From Actinomycetes bacterium (GTDB lineage: Bacteria > Actinomycetota > Acidimicrobiia > Spongiisociales > UBA5794): a stretch of DNA of 7,349 bases. Under the pieces are notes generated by a model. It worked only from the letters and a program-made list of their open reading frames with translations. It searched no databases and was not told the origin of the DNA. A program made the translations under genes and the position numbers. Numbering within the stretch: position 1 is the first letter of the stretch; the number at the start of each line of letters is the position of its first letter. Below are positions 1 through 7,349 of the stretch, piece by piece. Where the stretch lies: NCBI GenBank assembly GCA_024275815.1, contig JAJRYI010000296.1:1-7349 (forward strand). The letters run 5' to 3'.

Positions 1-119
1 ACCCAGCCACGACGGCACCGGGCAGAGAACGACGGGAGCGAAGCGACCGACTCCAAGCTTGGACCCCCTCTCAGGAAAGATGTGGGGGTCCCGGGTTCAC
101 GCGCGGCACCGGACCCTAG
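1..119. other. Non-coding trailer downstream of tRNA-Thr
   Basis: No protein gene or further tRNA is visible here on either strand. Read in the direction of the tRNAs (minus), this is the 3' trailer of tRNA-Thr. It holds an 8-bp perfect inverted repeat (61-68 with 84-91), a small palindrome CCAAGCTTGG (53-62), and a 16-nt segment (84-99) complementary to part of tRNA-Thr in the transcript. No T-run follows the hairpin on the minus strand, so a classical intrinsic terminator is not supported. In many actinobacteria tRNA-Met and rpmG follow tRNA-Tyr and tRNA-Thr. Neither lies within these bases, though they could lie beyond the window edge. Confidence 0.6.
61..91 (-). repeat. Hairpin in tRNA-Thr trailer
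   Basis: GGACCCCC at 61-68 is the perfect reverse complement of GGGGGTCC at 84-91, giving an 8-bp GC-rich stem with a 15-nt loop. It lies about 30 nt past the mature 3' end of tRNA-Thr and could block trailing exonucleases or help end transcription. No T-tract follows it on the minus strand. The 84-91 arm is also part of the segment that can pair with tRNA-Thr itself, so the two structures exclude each other. Confidence 0.5.
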
Positions 120-151
120 AGCCTCCTCCGGGATTTGAACCCGGGACCCCC
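84..151. repeat. 16-bp inverted repeat shared by tRNA-Thr T-arm and trailer
   Basis: GGGGGTCCCGGGTTCA at 84-99 recurs as its exact reverse complement at 136-151, inside tRNA-Thr, where it covers the variable loop and the 5' half of the T-arm. In the minus-strand precursor the trailer copy is therefore perfectly complementary to the tRNA's own T-arm region. This is seen directly. Its origin (a tRNA fragment, a recombination scar or chance) is not known. Confidence 0.85.
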
Positions 152-191
152 TCCTTACCATGGAGGTGCTCTGCCACTGAGCTAAGGAGGC
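120..191 (-). tRNA. tRNA-Thr (anticodon GGU)
   Basis: On the minus strand a full cloverleaf can be drawn. The acceptor GCCTCCT pairs with AGGAGGC, the D-arm starts GCTC and ends GAGC, the anticodon stem is CCTCC/GGAGG around the loop ATGGTAA, and the T-arm is CCGGG-TTCAAAT-CCCGG. The anticodon GGT reads ACC/ACU threonine codons. The next base (U at position 120) is taken as the discriminator. The following bases are CTA, so the CCA end is not encoded and must be added by tRNA nucleotidyltransferase. It lies 60 bp after tRNA-Tyr on the same strand, and the two are probably cotranscribed, as in many actinobacteria. Confidence 0.97.
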
Positions 192-251
192 ACGTATTCA
201 GTTGTGCGTCCGGCGAACCGGACGGTCGGAAAAGCGGAAGTCATCCGCTCG
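192..251 (-). other. Spacer between tRNAs with two tandem hairpins
   Basis: The 60-bp spacer contains two stem-loops. In the order of minus-strand transcription, the first pairs AGCGGA with TCCGCT (233-249) and is followed by TTT. The second is a perfect 7-bp stem, CGTCCGG/CCGGACG, closed by a TTCG tetraloop (207-224). They may be processing or stabilising structures in a Tyr-Thr precursor, or the first may be a weak attenuator. The repeats are seen directly; their role is inferred. Confidence 0.5.
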
Positions 252-334
252 TGCCGGGAGAAGGATTTGAACCTCCGAAGGCAAATACCAACAGATTTAC
301 AGTCTGCTCCCTTTGGCCACTTGGGTATCCCGGC
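252..334 (-). tRNA. tRNA-Tyr (anticodon GUA)
   Basis: On the minus strand the acceptor GCCGGGA pairs with TCCCGGC. The D-arm stem is CCC/GGG, the anticodon stem GCAGA/TCTGT surrounds the loop CTGTAAA, and the T-arm is GGAGG-TTCAAAT-CCTTC. The long variable arm (about 14 nt) marks a class II tRNA, as expected of bacterial tRNA-Tyr. The anticodon is GTA. The discriminator is A, and the next bases are CG, so CCA is not encoded. It is the first tRNA of the pair and lies 93 bp downstream of the htpX stop. Confidence 0.97.
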
Positions 335-427
335 AGGGTTCGCTCCGCGCGTCGGCGAAGCAGGGGCGAGGATAGCGCCCTGCCGACCACACCGTTCTGC
401 TGATCGGTATCGACTCACCGCTGATCG
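335..427 (-). other. Gap between htpX and tRNA-Tyr; hairpin at 351-387
   Basis: On the minus strand this gap follows the htpX stop and precedes tRNA-Tyr. An imperfect hairpin runs from 351 to 387: the outer GTCGG/CCGAC is continued by a CAGGG-CG stem with one bulged base and an unpaired stretch on one side. It could help end htpX transcription, but no T-tract follows. A possible -10 box, TATCCT (369-374 on the minus strand), lies about 35 nt before the tRNA. No convincing -35 element is seen, so the tRNA promoter is not firmly placed. Confidence 0.3.
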
Positions 428-1297
428 TCACACCACGCCGTACGCCTGGCGTTCGAGTCGCTCGATGCGTTCCTCGATCGGCGGGTGCGTGGAGAACATC
501 TTCCCCATCCTGCCCTGTCTTCCCTTCGACCCGAAAGCCTTGAGCGGGTCTGCGATGAAGAGTTGCGACACTGCGGGGTTCACGTCCATCGGTACCCGTG
601 CCGTCCCTACAGATATCTTGCGCAAGGCGCTTGCGAGAGCAAGCGGTGACCCGGTCGATGCGGCTCCGTCGTGATCCGCCTCGAACTCCCTGCTGCGACT
701 GATCGCCATCTGGATGAGTGCGGCAGCGAGCGGTGCAAGGATCATCGCTGCGATGCCGATGAGCGCTCCGAACGCTCCATTGTCGTTGCTCCTGCGGCCT
801 CCGAGGCCGGACCAGAACGCCCAGCGTGCCAGGAACGACAACGCAGCAGCGATCGTCGCGGCGATGGTCGCGATCAGGATGTCACGGTTCTTGACGTGTG
901 CGAGCTCGTGTGCGAGCACACCTTCGAGCTCCTTGTTGTCGAGCAGGTCGAGAATCCCGGTGGTCACTGCAACAGCCGCATGCTTGGGACTACGCCCCGT
1001 TGCGAACGCATTCGGTTGCGGGGAGTCGATGAGGTAGACACCGGGCATCGGCATGTTCTCAACCTGTGCGAGGTACGAGACGATCGAGTAGACGTTGGGC
1101 AGTTCGATGGGATCCACGGGTCTGGCTCTTGCAGCTTTCAGCGCGATCCTGTCCGACGCGAAGTACATCCAGAAGTTGAACAGCATCGCGAACCCGAGTG
1201 CGAACAACCCACCCTGGACACCCCCGAGGAGGTACCCGACCCCGACGAAGAGCACGCCCAGGAACCCGAGCAACGCAGCGGTCTTGACGTTATTCAT
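428..1297 (-). CDS. htpX: HtpX-family membrane zinc metalloprotease (M48B)
   Basis: The 289-residue product matches the usual length of HtpX (about 290). Two hydrophobic segments open the protein (about residues 5-22 and 26-45), and a further pair lies at about 142-162 and 175-198. Zinc-site motifs are present: HELAH at 130-134 (H130, E131, H134) and the SREFEAD segment, where E204 is the expected third ligand. The family motif NAFATGR at 96-102 and a C-terminal THPP at 270-273 also fit. HtpX proteins are integral membrane proteases with the active site facing the cytoplasm; they degrade misfolded or damaged membrane proteins under envelope or heat stress. The ATG start is favoured because it gives the canonical hydrophobic N-terminus. 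A TANNNT box ends 6 nt before it and no clear Shine-Dalgarno is present, suggesting a leaderless message. It diverges from the secreted protease gene and is followed by the two tRNAs. Confidence 0.95.
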   Translation of the reverse strand: MNNVKTAALLGFLGVLFVGVGYLLGGVQGGLFALGFAMLFNFWMYFASDRIALKAARARPVDPIELPNVYSIVSYLAQVENMPMPGVYLIDSPQPNAFATGRSPKHAAVAVTTGILDLLDNKELEGVLAHELAHVKNRDILIATIAATIAAALSFLARWAFWSGLGGRRSNDNGAFGALIGIAAMILAPLAAALIQMAISRSREFEADHDGAASTGSPLALASALRKISVGTARVPMDVNPAVSQLFIADPLKAFGSKGRQGRMGKMFSTHPPIEERIERLERQAYGVV

Positions 1298-1303
1298 GTC
1301 TCG

Positions 1304-1309
1304 ATCGTA
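1304..1309 (-). promoter_or_regulatory. Putative -10 box for leaderless htpX mRNA
   Basis: On the minus strand TACGAT is followed by six bases (CGAGAC) and then the htpX ATG. With normal -10 to start-site spacing, transcription would begin at or beside the A of the start codon. No convincing -35 hexamer is visible 16-18 bp upstream, which is common for actinobacterial TANNNT promoters. The spacing is seen; promoter activity is inferred. Confidence 0.45.
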
Positions 1310-1460
1310 CCGCCGCGAACCCGGTACCGAGGCACGAGTGGAAATGATGTGACCGCGCGAAGTAGTGTGGCGCCTACATTCGATCGGACGGACCGGGAGG
1401 GTCGCGCGTCTGGGCGGTGTGATGCCTCAGGGGGATTCCATCGAATGGAAGCAGGCAACC

Positions 1461-1466
1461 GAAAGG
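1461..1466 (+). promoter_or_regulatory. Ribosome binding site deciding the subtilase start
   Basis: GAAAGG lies six bases before the ATG at 1473. This ATG begins a clean signal peptide, whereas the in-frame ATGs at 1365 and 1422 would add charged, non-signal residues ahead of it. The site therefore supports 1473 as the start. Confidence 0.6.
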
Positions 1467-1472
1467 CAACCG

Positions 1473-4550
<3,078 letters not shown>

Positions 4551-4568
4551 AGGACAGAAGCAGACGAT

Positions 4569-4600
4569 GTGAGAGGGGCGCCGGTGGGCGCCCCTCTCAT
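4569..4600. terminator. Bidirectional hairpin terminator
   Basis: GAGAGGGGCGCC (4571-4582) and GGCGCCCCTCTC (4587-4598) form a perfect 12-bp stem with a GGTG loop, extended by a T-A and a G-T pair outside. It lies 20 bp after the subtilase stop and about 22 bp after the convergent lipoprotein gene's stop, so it can serve both. On the plus side it is followed by the short T-run ATGTTT. On the minus side no T-run follows, so termination in that direction may depend on the stem alone or on Rho. Confidence 0.85.
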
Positions 4601-4620
4601 GTTTCATCGACCGAATCCGC

Positions 4621-5283
4621 CTACTCGTCGAAGGAGCCCCCGATCAGGGTCGTCGTCGTCTGGCCGGGAACCGTCTTGGCCGGGACGCATAGGAACGGGT
4701 CGCGGGACCCGCCACTGTGGTAGTTGTAGGTTCGCCCATCGAACGACAGGACGATCTTCGCCCCGTCGACCTGGACCTGGGTATAGCTCATGTCGGGCTG
4801 GGGACAGCCGAGGGACCCATCGGGCCACACGACGCTCTCTGCGGAGGCGACCTCGATCTGGGCAGCGCTCACGCCCAGGCGACCGGCGAGGTCAGCGAGA
4901 GCGACCGTGACGAGGTCACCGAGGGGTCCGTTGTACGTACCGGTCCCCGTCGAGGGGGCGGGGGGCGGAGGTGTCGTTGTTGTACCCTCTTCGACACTCC
5001 CTGAGTCTGTCCCCGCAGGTTGCTCCGTCGTAGGTGGTTGATCGGTTGCCGGCGGTTCTGTCACGTTCGATCCACTCCCCTCTTCGGAGGTTTCCCCACC
5101 CGGTGAAGTCGTGGGCGTCGACCCCTCGGTCACGGGTGACTGGGACTGGCTTGGACTCGATAGCTGTGTCGTGGTCGTACCAGGCGCCGCGTCATCTTCT
5201 CGTTCATCGACCGCATCGAGTCCTGCTGCACACGCCGATGCGACGAGCGCGAGGACCGCTACAAGGATCATGAAGCGTTTCAA
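4621..5283 (-). CDS. Putative lipoprotein with Thr/Ser/Pro-rich tether and small C-terminal domain
   Basis: The 220-residue product starts MKRF and has a hydrophobic segment ending in ASAC. This is an acceptable though non-ideal lipobox, so C18 would be lipidated and the protein held on the outer face of the membrane. Residues 20-115 are a low-complexity Thr/Ser/Pro/Glu/Gly linker, likely disordered and long enough to reach into the cell wall. Residues 118-201 form a compact domain with the segment WPDGSLGCPQP (153-163), then YTQVQV and a strand-rich end. C160 and C199 could form a disulfide. I recall similar WPD-SLGCPQP domains in uncharacterised exported proteins of actinobacteria and Chloroflexi, but cannot assign a function. 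The start is TTG at 5283. AAGGGAG lies 7 nt before it, and this start supplies the positive residues a signal peptide needs. The alternative ATG four codons later would lack both. It is 47 bp downstream of midA on the same strand. Confidence 0.8.
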   Translation of the reverse strand: MKRFMILVAVLALVASACAAGLDAVDEREDDAAPGTTTTQLSSPSQSQSPVTEGSTPTTSPGGETSEEGSGSNVTEPPATDQPPTTEQPAGTDSGSVEEGTTTTPPPPAPSTGTGTYNGPLGDLVTVALADLAGRLGVSAAQIEVASAESVVWPDGSLGCPQPDMSYTQVQVDGAKIVLSFDGRTYNYHSGGSRDPFLCVPAKTVPGQTTTTLIGGSFDE

Positions 5284-5290
5284 CGGTGTT

Positions 5291-5297
5291 CTCCCTT
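5291..5297 (-). promoter_or_regulatory. Ribosome binding site deciding a TTG start
   Basis: AAGGGAG on the minus strand lies seven bases before TTG (5283). The in-frame ATG at 5271 would be 19 bases away, too far for normal initiation. A TAGTAT sequence about 11-16 bp upstream of this site could be a -10 box for separate expression of the lipoprotein gene, but no -35 element stands out. Confidence 0.6.
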
Positions 5298-5330
5298 CGC
5301 CGTCGATACTACGACGTGCGCACCTGGTCG

Positions 5331-6377
5331 TCAGGTTCCCTTTTCGATCAGAAACACGGTGAATCCTCCGAGACCACCCGGGTCCAGCAGAGCACGCAGG
5401 TTCGTCGCCTCGGATCGTGCGACGAGCTGGCCCATCGTGTCACCGGCCCGGGCACGCTCGTGACCCTGGTCGACCAGCTCCTCGAGCACCGAGTCCGCAC
5501 CGAGATCGAGGAGGAACGACCGCTGATCGGTCGTCGTGACCGTGGCACCGCACGAACGGGCGGCTCGCACCACCGTGTCGATGTTGACGTCGGTGGTGAT
5601 GTCCGTGACTCCCGGATTCGCAAGGAAGTCGAACCCTGTTCGATGCCCGTAGTAGGTACGCACCACGTCGTTCCTCGGTCGACCCGCCAACTCGTCCGTG
5701 GTCGCGGCGTAGTCAACGATGCACACGTGGACCTCATCGAAGTGGCCGATGACGTCGGCGACCCAGCGTGACACACCGACCTGAGCCGTCATGAGGCATC
5801 CGGGGGAAACCGCTCCGATCTCGCGATCACTCCAGGCGGCGAGTTCGTCATCCCTCCGATGCTCCATCGTCAACGTCCCGTCGATGGCACCGACGCAGTA
5901 CTCGATCCAATCATCGCCGTGTCTGTCGAGCAGTCTGAACGGGAGGTTGTCGAGGAGTTCGTTCGCGATCACGACGCCGCGCCCCCCTCTCGGAACCTCG
6001 TCCCACCGGGACACGTCTACGATCCCCGGCAGTTGCCTCGAGATCGTCTCGCGGGCTGCCGTAGAGATCTCGAGCGCATATACCCCGGCGAACCTGTCAC
6101 CAACTTCGTCGACCAGCGGCTCGAGGAGTGACCCCGATCCTGCCCCTGCCTCCACGAGCAAACTGTTCCCACCCGATAGCTTCGCCGCCCACCGACCAAG
6201 CAGCCGACCGAACCACGGACTCACCTCGGGGGACGTCACGAAATCGGCTTGTTCCCCGGGACGCACCCCCCCGGCACCGTAGAAGCCGGCTTCGGGGTCG
6301 TAGAGGCACATCTCCATGAACTCGTCGAAACGCAGTGGGCCGTTGGCCTCGATGTGGGAAATGACCTGCCTCTTCAC
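5331..6377 (-). CDS. midA: MidA/NDUFAF7-family class I SAM-dependent methyltransferase
   Basis: The 348-residue product has the family's signature blocks in order: FDEFMEMCLYDPEAGFY (17-33), DFVTSPEVSPWFG (45-57), the SAM-binding glycine motif VEAGAGSGSLL (75-85), ANELLDNLPF (138-147) where the acidic/Asn segment normally lies, VDYA (221-224), and YYGHR through DITTDVN (242-265). The length is typical of bacterial members. The mitochondrial homologue NDUFAF7 dimethylates an arginine of complex I subunit NDUFS2 during assembly. The bacterial substrate is not established, so only protein arginine methyltransferase-like activity in the cytoplasm can be suggested. The start is GTG at 6377, with TACACT seven bases upstream and only an AGG overlapping the codon as a possible Shine-Dalgarno, which points to a leaderless message. 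It diverges from the HIT gene across 23 bp and may be cotranscribed with the lipoprotein gene downstream. Confidence 0.93.
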   Translation of the reverse strand: MKRQVISHIEANGPLRFDEFMEMCLYDPEAGFYGAGGVRPGEQADFVTSPEVSPWFGRLLGRWAAKLSGGNSLLVEAGAGSGSLLEPLVDEVGDRFAGVYALEISTAARETISRQLPGIVDVSRWDEVPRGGRGVVIANELLDNLPFRLLDRHGDDWIEYCVGAIDGTLTMEHRRDDELAAWSDREIGAVSPGCLMTAQVGVSRWVADVIGHFDEVHVCIVDYAATTDELAGRPRNDVVRTYYGHRTGFDFLANPGVTDITTDVNIDTVVRAARSCGATVTTTDQRSFLLDLGADSVLEELVDQGHERARAGDTMGQLVARSEATNLRALLDPGGLGGFTVFLIEKGT

Positions 6378-6384
6378 CTCGTGC

Positions 6385-6390
6385 AGTGTA
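6385..6390 (-). promoter_or_regulatory. Putative -10 box for leaderless midA mRNA
   Basis: TACACT on the minus strand is followed by seven bases (GCACGAG) and then the GTG start of midA, so the predicted transcript starts at or one base before the codon. It shares the TA at 6389-6390 with the opposing -10 box of the HIT gene. The promoter role is inferred from spacing only. Confidence 0.45.
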
Positions 6391-6394
6391 GGTT
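6389..6394 (+). promoter_or_regulatory. Putative -10 box for leaderless HIT-gene mRNA
   Basis: TAGGTT is followed by six bases and then ATG, so with standard spacing the first transcribed base is the A of the start codon. A GGAGG sequence (6395-6399) is present but ends one base before ATG, too close to act as a normal Shine-Dalgarno. Its -35 region would lie inside the midA coding start; no TTGACA-like hexamer is seen there. Confidence 0.45.
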
Positions 6395-6400
6395 GGAGGC

Positions 6401-6907
6401 ATGCAGGACTCCGACTGCCCGCTGTGCCAGGGCACGGCCATGGACGACGCGCTCATGCGCACCGAGGTGTGGAGCGACGACCTGTGGCGCCTCACGACCG
6501 TACGAGTCGGAGAGGTTGCAGGACTCTCCTACCTCGAGCCGAAGAGCCACATCCGTGACATCACCGCGCTCGATGGCGACGAGGCTGCGACCTTCGGTAC
6601 TGCCATCGCCAACGCGTCGCGGGCCATCAAGGAAGCAACGGGGGCGGATCTCGTCTACGCCTACATCTTCGGTGATGCCGTCCCACATCTCCACGTACAT
6701 CTCGCTCCGCGCCGTCACGACGGTTCACCGCTCATCAACGAGATGATCAAGGGCACCCGTCACCAGGTGATCCTCCCTACCGGCGAGGAGGTCTGGGCAA
6801 GCGACCGTTACCCGCTCCTTCCCCGATCTCTGATGGATGCTGCGATCAGTGACATCTCGGTCAATCTTGGTGGCGACCCGGTTCCGGGGTCGGAACCGAT
6901 CGGGTGA
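6401..6907 (+). CDS. HIT-family nucleotide hydrolase/phosphorylase-like protein
   Basis: The 168-residue product has the histidine triad HLHVHLAP at 96-103 (H96, H98, H100), where the middle His is the expected nucleophile acting on nucleotide phosphates. An N-terminal CPLC (C6, C9) and PKSH (H50) match the zinc site seen in several HIT proteins, where two Cys and two His bind zinc. Members hydrolyse or phosphorolyse AMP conjugates such as diadenosine polyphosphates or AMP-lysine. The exact substrate cannot be told from sequence. The start at 6401 is chosen because it keeps the CPLC motif; the next ATG (6440) would lose it. The C-terminal tail after about residue 145 lies outside the conserved fold, and its last 47 bp overlap the convergent mocA-like gene. 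The length is typical of longer bacterial HIT proteins. Confidence 0.9.
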   Translation: MQDSDCPLCQGTAMDDALMRTEVWSDDLWRLTTVRVGEVAGLSYLEPKSHIRDITALDGDEAATFGTAIANASRAIKEATGADLVYAYIFGDAVPHLHVHLAPRRHDGSPLINEMIKGTRHQVILPTGEEVWASDRYPLLPRSLMDAAISDISVNLGGDPVPGSEPIG

Positions 6908-7349
6908 CCCGCTCGTAGTCTTTCTCCGTGTTGACGTCGATCGGTTTCGGTGTGGCCACATTCACCACGGACACATCGGACGGCTCCAGGGATTCGAGAT
7001 GTCGCCAGAGTGCCTTCGGGCCGTGGAGGAGCCTCACCTCATCGAAACTCGCCGCAACCAGAGCCACCGGATGACCGGGGCCGTCGTTGTACTCGACCCA
7101 CCCGGCGCGCACGTCACCCCCGGACACGGTGTCGATCAGCGTGTCGATGACGTCGGACGTCACCTGCGGCATGTCGGAGAGAAGCACGATCGCGCCATCT
7201 GCACCTTCAATGGCATCGAGTCCGACGACGAGGGAGGACATGTTCCCCGACGCTGGATTCGGATTGTGCACGATGCGGGCCCGTGAACCGACTGCAGACT
7301 CGACCTCATCGCCATGGAATCCTGTCACGACGACGACATCGACAGCGCG
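6861..7349 (-). CDS. MocA/MobA-like molybdenum-cofactor nucleotidyltransferase, 5'-truncated
   Basis: The frame runs open to the window edge, and 162 C-terminal residues are visible. The reading frame continues upstream of a possible GTG at 7328 with RAVDVVVVTGFHGDEV, the normal family sequence, so that GTG is internal and the true start lies outside the window. Seen motifs are NPNPASGNMSSL (substrate loop), AIVLLSDMPQVT with the Asp expected to bind the metal, GPGHPVAL, and the C-terminal DVNTEKDYERV, equivalent to the family's D-x-D/N-T-x-D block. These fit the NTP_transf_3 family, which transfers CMP or GMP to molybdopterin in making the molybdenum cofactor. Close relatives include other nucleotidyltransferases such as the FbiD/CofC type, so the substrate is not certain. 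The N-terminal nucleotide-binding GGxSxRMG loop is outside the window. The 3' end overlaps the HIT gene convergently. Confidence 0.88.
   Translation of the reverse strand, partial: RAVDVVVVTGFHGDEVESAVGSRARIVHNPNPASGNMSSLVVGLDAIEGADGAIVLLSDMPQVTSDVIDTLIDTVSGGDVRAGWVEYNDGPGHPVALVAASFDEVRLLHGPKALWRHLESLEPSDVSVVNVATPKPIDVNTEKDYERVTRSVPTPEPGRHQD
6876..6905. terminator. Possible hairpin within the convergent HIT/mocA overlap
   Basis: CGGTTCCG (6879-6886) and CGGAACCG (6891-6898) form a perfect 8-bp stem with a GGGT loop, reading almost alike on both strands. ACCCG (6876-6880) and CGGGT (6901-6905) offer an alternative outer pairing. It sits where two convergent messages end, inside the coding tails of both genes. 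There is no T-tract on either side, so termination is only a suggestion. Confidence 0.35.

Larger units (their letters stand above)
1298..1472. promoter_or_regulatory. Divergent intergenic region between htpX and the subtilase gene
   Basis: This 175-bp gap must hold the promoters of both flanking genes. The htpX side has the -10-like TACGAT listed separately. On the plus side TACATT at 1375-1380 is a possible -10 for the protease, about 90 nt before its start, but no good -35 pairs with it. A small perfect inverted repeat, TTCCAT-CGA-ATGGAA (1436-1450), lies about 10 nt before the ribosome binding site and could be an operator half-site pair or a small mRNA hairpin. I recognised no known riboswitch class. 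Confidence 0.4.

Noticed and set aside
84..151. Integration site (att) of a mobile element at tRNA-Thr
   Set aside because: Integration leaves direct repeats of the tRNA 3' end, whereas this copy is inverted and includes the variable loop. No integrase or mobile gene is visible in the window.
59..403. Plus-strand open frame across the tRNA region
   Set aside because: It runs antisense through both tRNA genes, and its translation contains the familiar spurious peptide patterns that tRNA genes give. It has no ribosome site or protein family features.
1365..1472. Upstream in-frame ATGs (1365, 1422) as the subtilase start
   Set aside because: They add 36 or 17 residues ahead of a well-formed signal peptide and lack a suitable ribosome site. 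The ATG at 1473 has GAAAGG six bases upstream.
1380..1472. Riboswitch upstream of the subtilase gene
   Set aside because: I looked for conserved cores such as those of cyclic-di-GMP, cyclic-di-AMP, cobalamin and glycine riboswitches and could not align any; only a 6-bp inverted repeat is present.
7326..7328. GTG as the start of the mocA-like gene
   Set aside because: The frame stays open to the window edge, and the upstream residues (RAVDVVVV) continue the family's beta strand, so the gene is truncated by the window.

Overview
The window is an ordinary chromosomal segment from a GC-rich (about 60%, by eye), probably actinobacterial genome. The reasons are high-GC codon use, GTG and TTG starts, tRNA genes without encoded CCA ends, and TANNNT boxes placed for leaderless transcription. 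Acidimicrobiia is my best guess at class level, but this is inference from style, not a database match. I see no phage, transposon, CRISPR array or recognisable defence system.

Layout, left to right. Positions 1-427 hold tRNA-Tyr(GUA) then tRNA-Thr(GGU), both on the minus strand, with short hairpins between and after them and no protein gene. Positions 428-1297 (minus) encode an HtpX-type membrane metalloprotease. A 175-bp divergent gap follows. Positions 1473-4550 (plus) encode a large secreted subtilisin-like protease with propeptide, PA insert and C-terminal beta domains. An Asp/Lys-rich stretch is inserted in a normally conserved segment of this protease. A strong 12-bp hairpin (4571-4598) separates it from a convergent gene for a putative lipoprotein (4621-5283, minus) with a long Thr/Ser/Pro/Glu-rich tether and a small C-terminal domain. 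Upstream of that, on the same strand and 47 bp away, lies a MidA/NDUFAF7-family methyltransferase (5331-6377, minus). A 23-bp divergent gap leads to a HIT-family protein (6401-6907, plus). Its 3' end overlaps by 47 bp the 3' end of a convergent MocA/MobA-like nucleotidyltransferase (6861 to the window end, minus, 5'-truncated).

The genes do not form one pathway. Two concern proteolysis or surface quality control (HtpX in the membrane, the subtilase outside the cell). The lipoprotein is predicted to be surface-anchored. MidA, HIT and MocA-like proteins are cytoplasmic enzymes. MidA and the lipoprotein gene may be cotranscribed.

The points most worth a second look are: the charged insertion in the subtilase; the tRNA-Thr trailer, which contains a perfect 16-nt complement of the tRNA's own T-arm region and can instead pair with a downstream segment; TANNNT boxes 6-7 nt before the start codons of htpX, midA and the HIT gene, two of them overlapping in a 23-bp gap; and a perfect hairpin inside the convergent HIT/mocA overlap. 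None amounts to a demonstrated new system.
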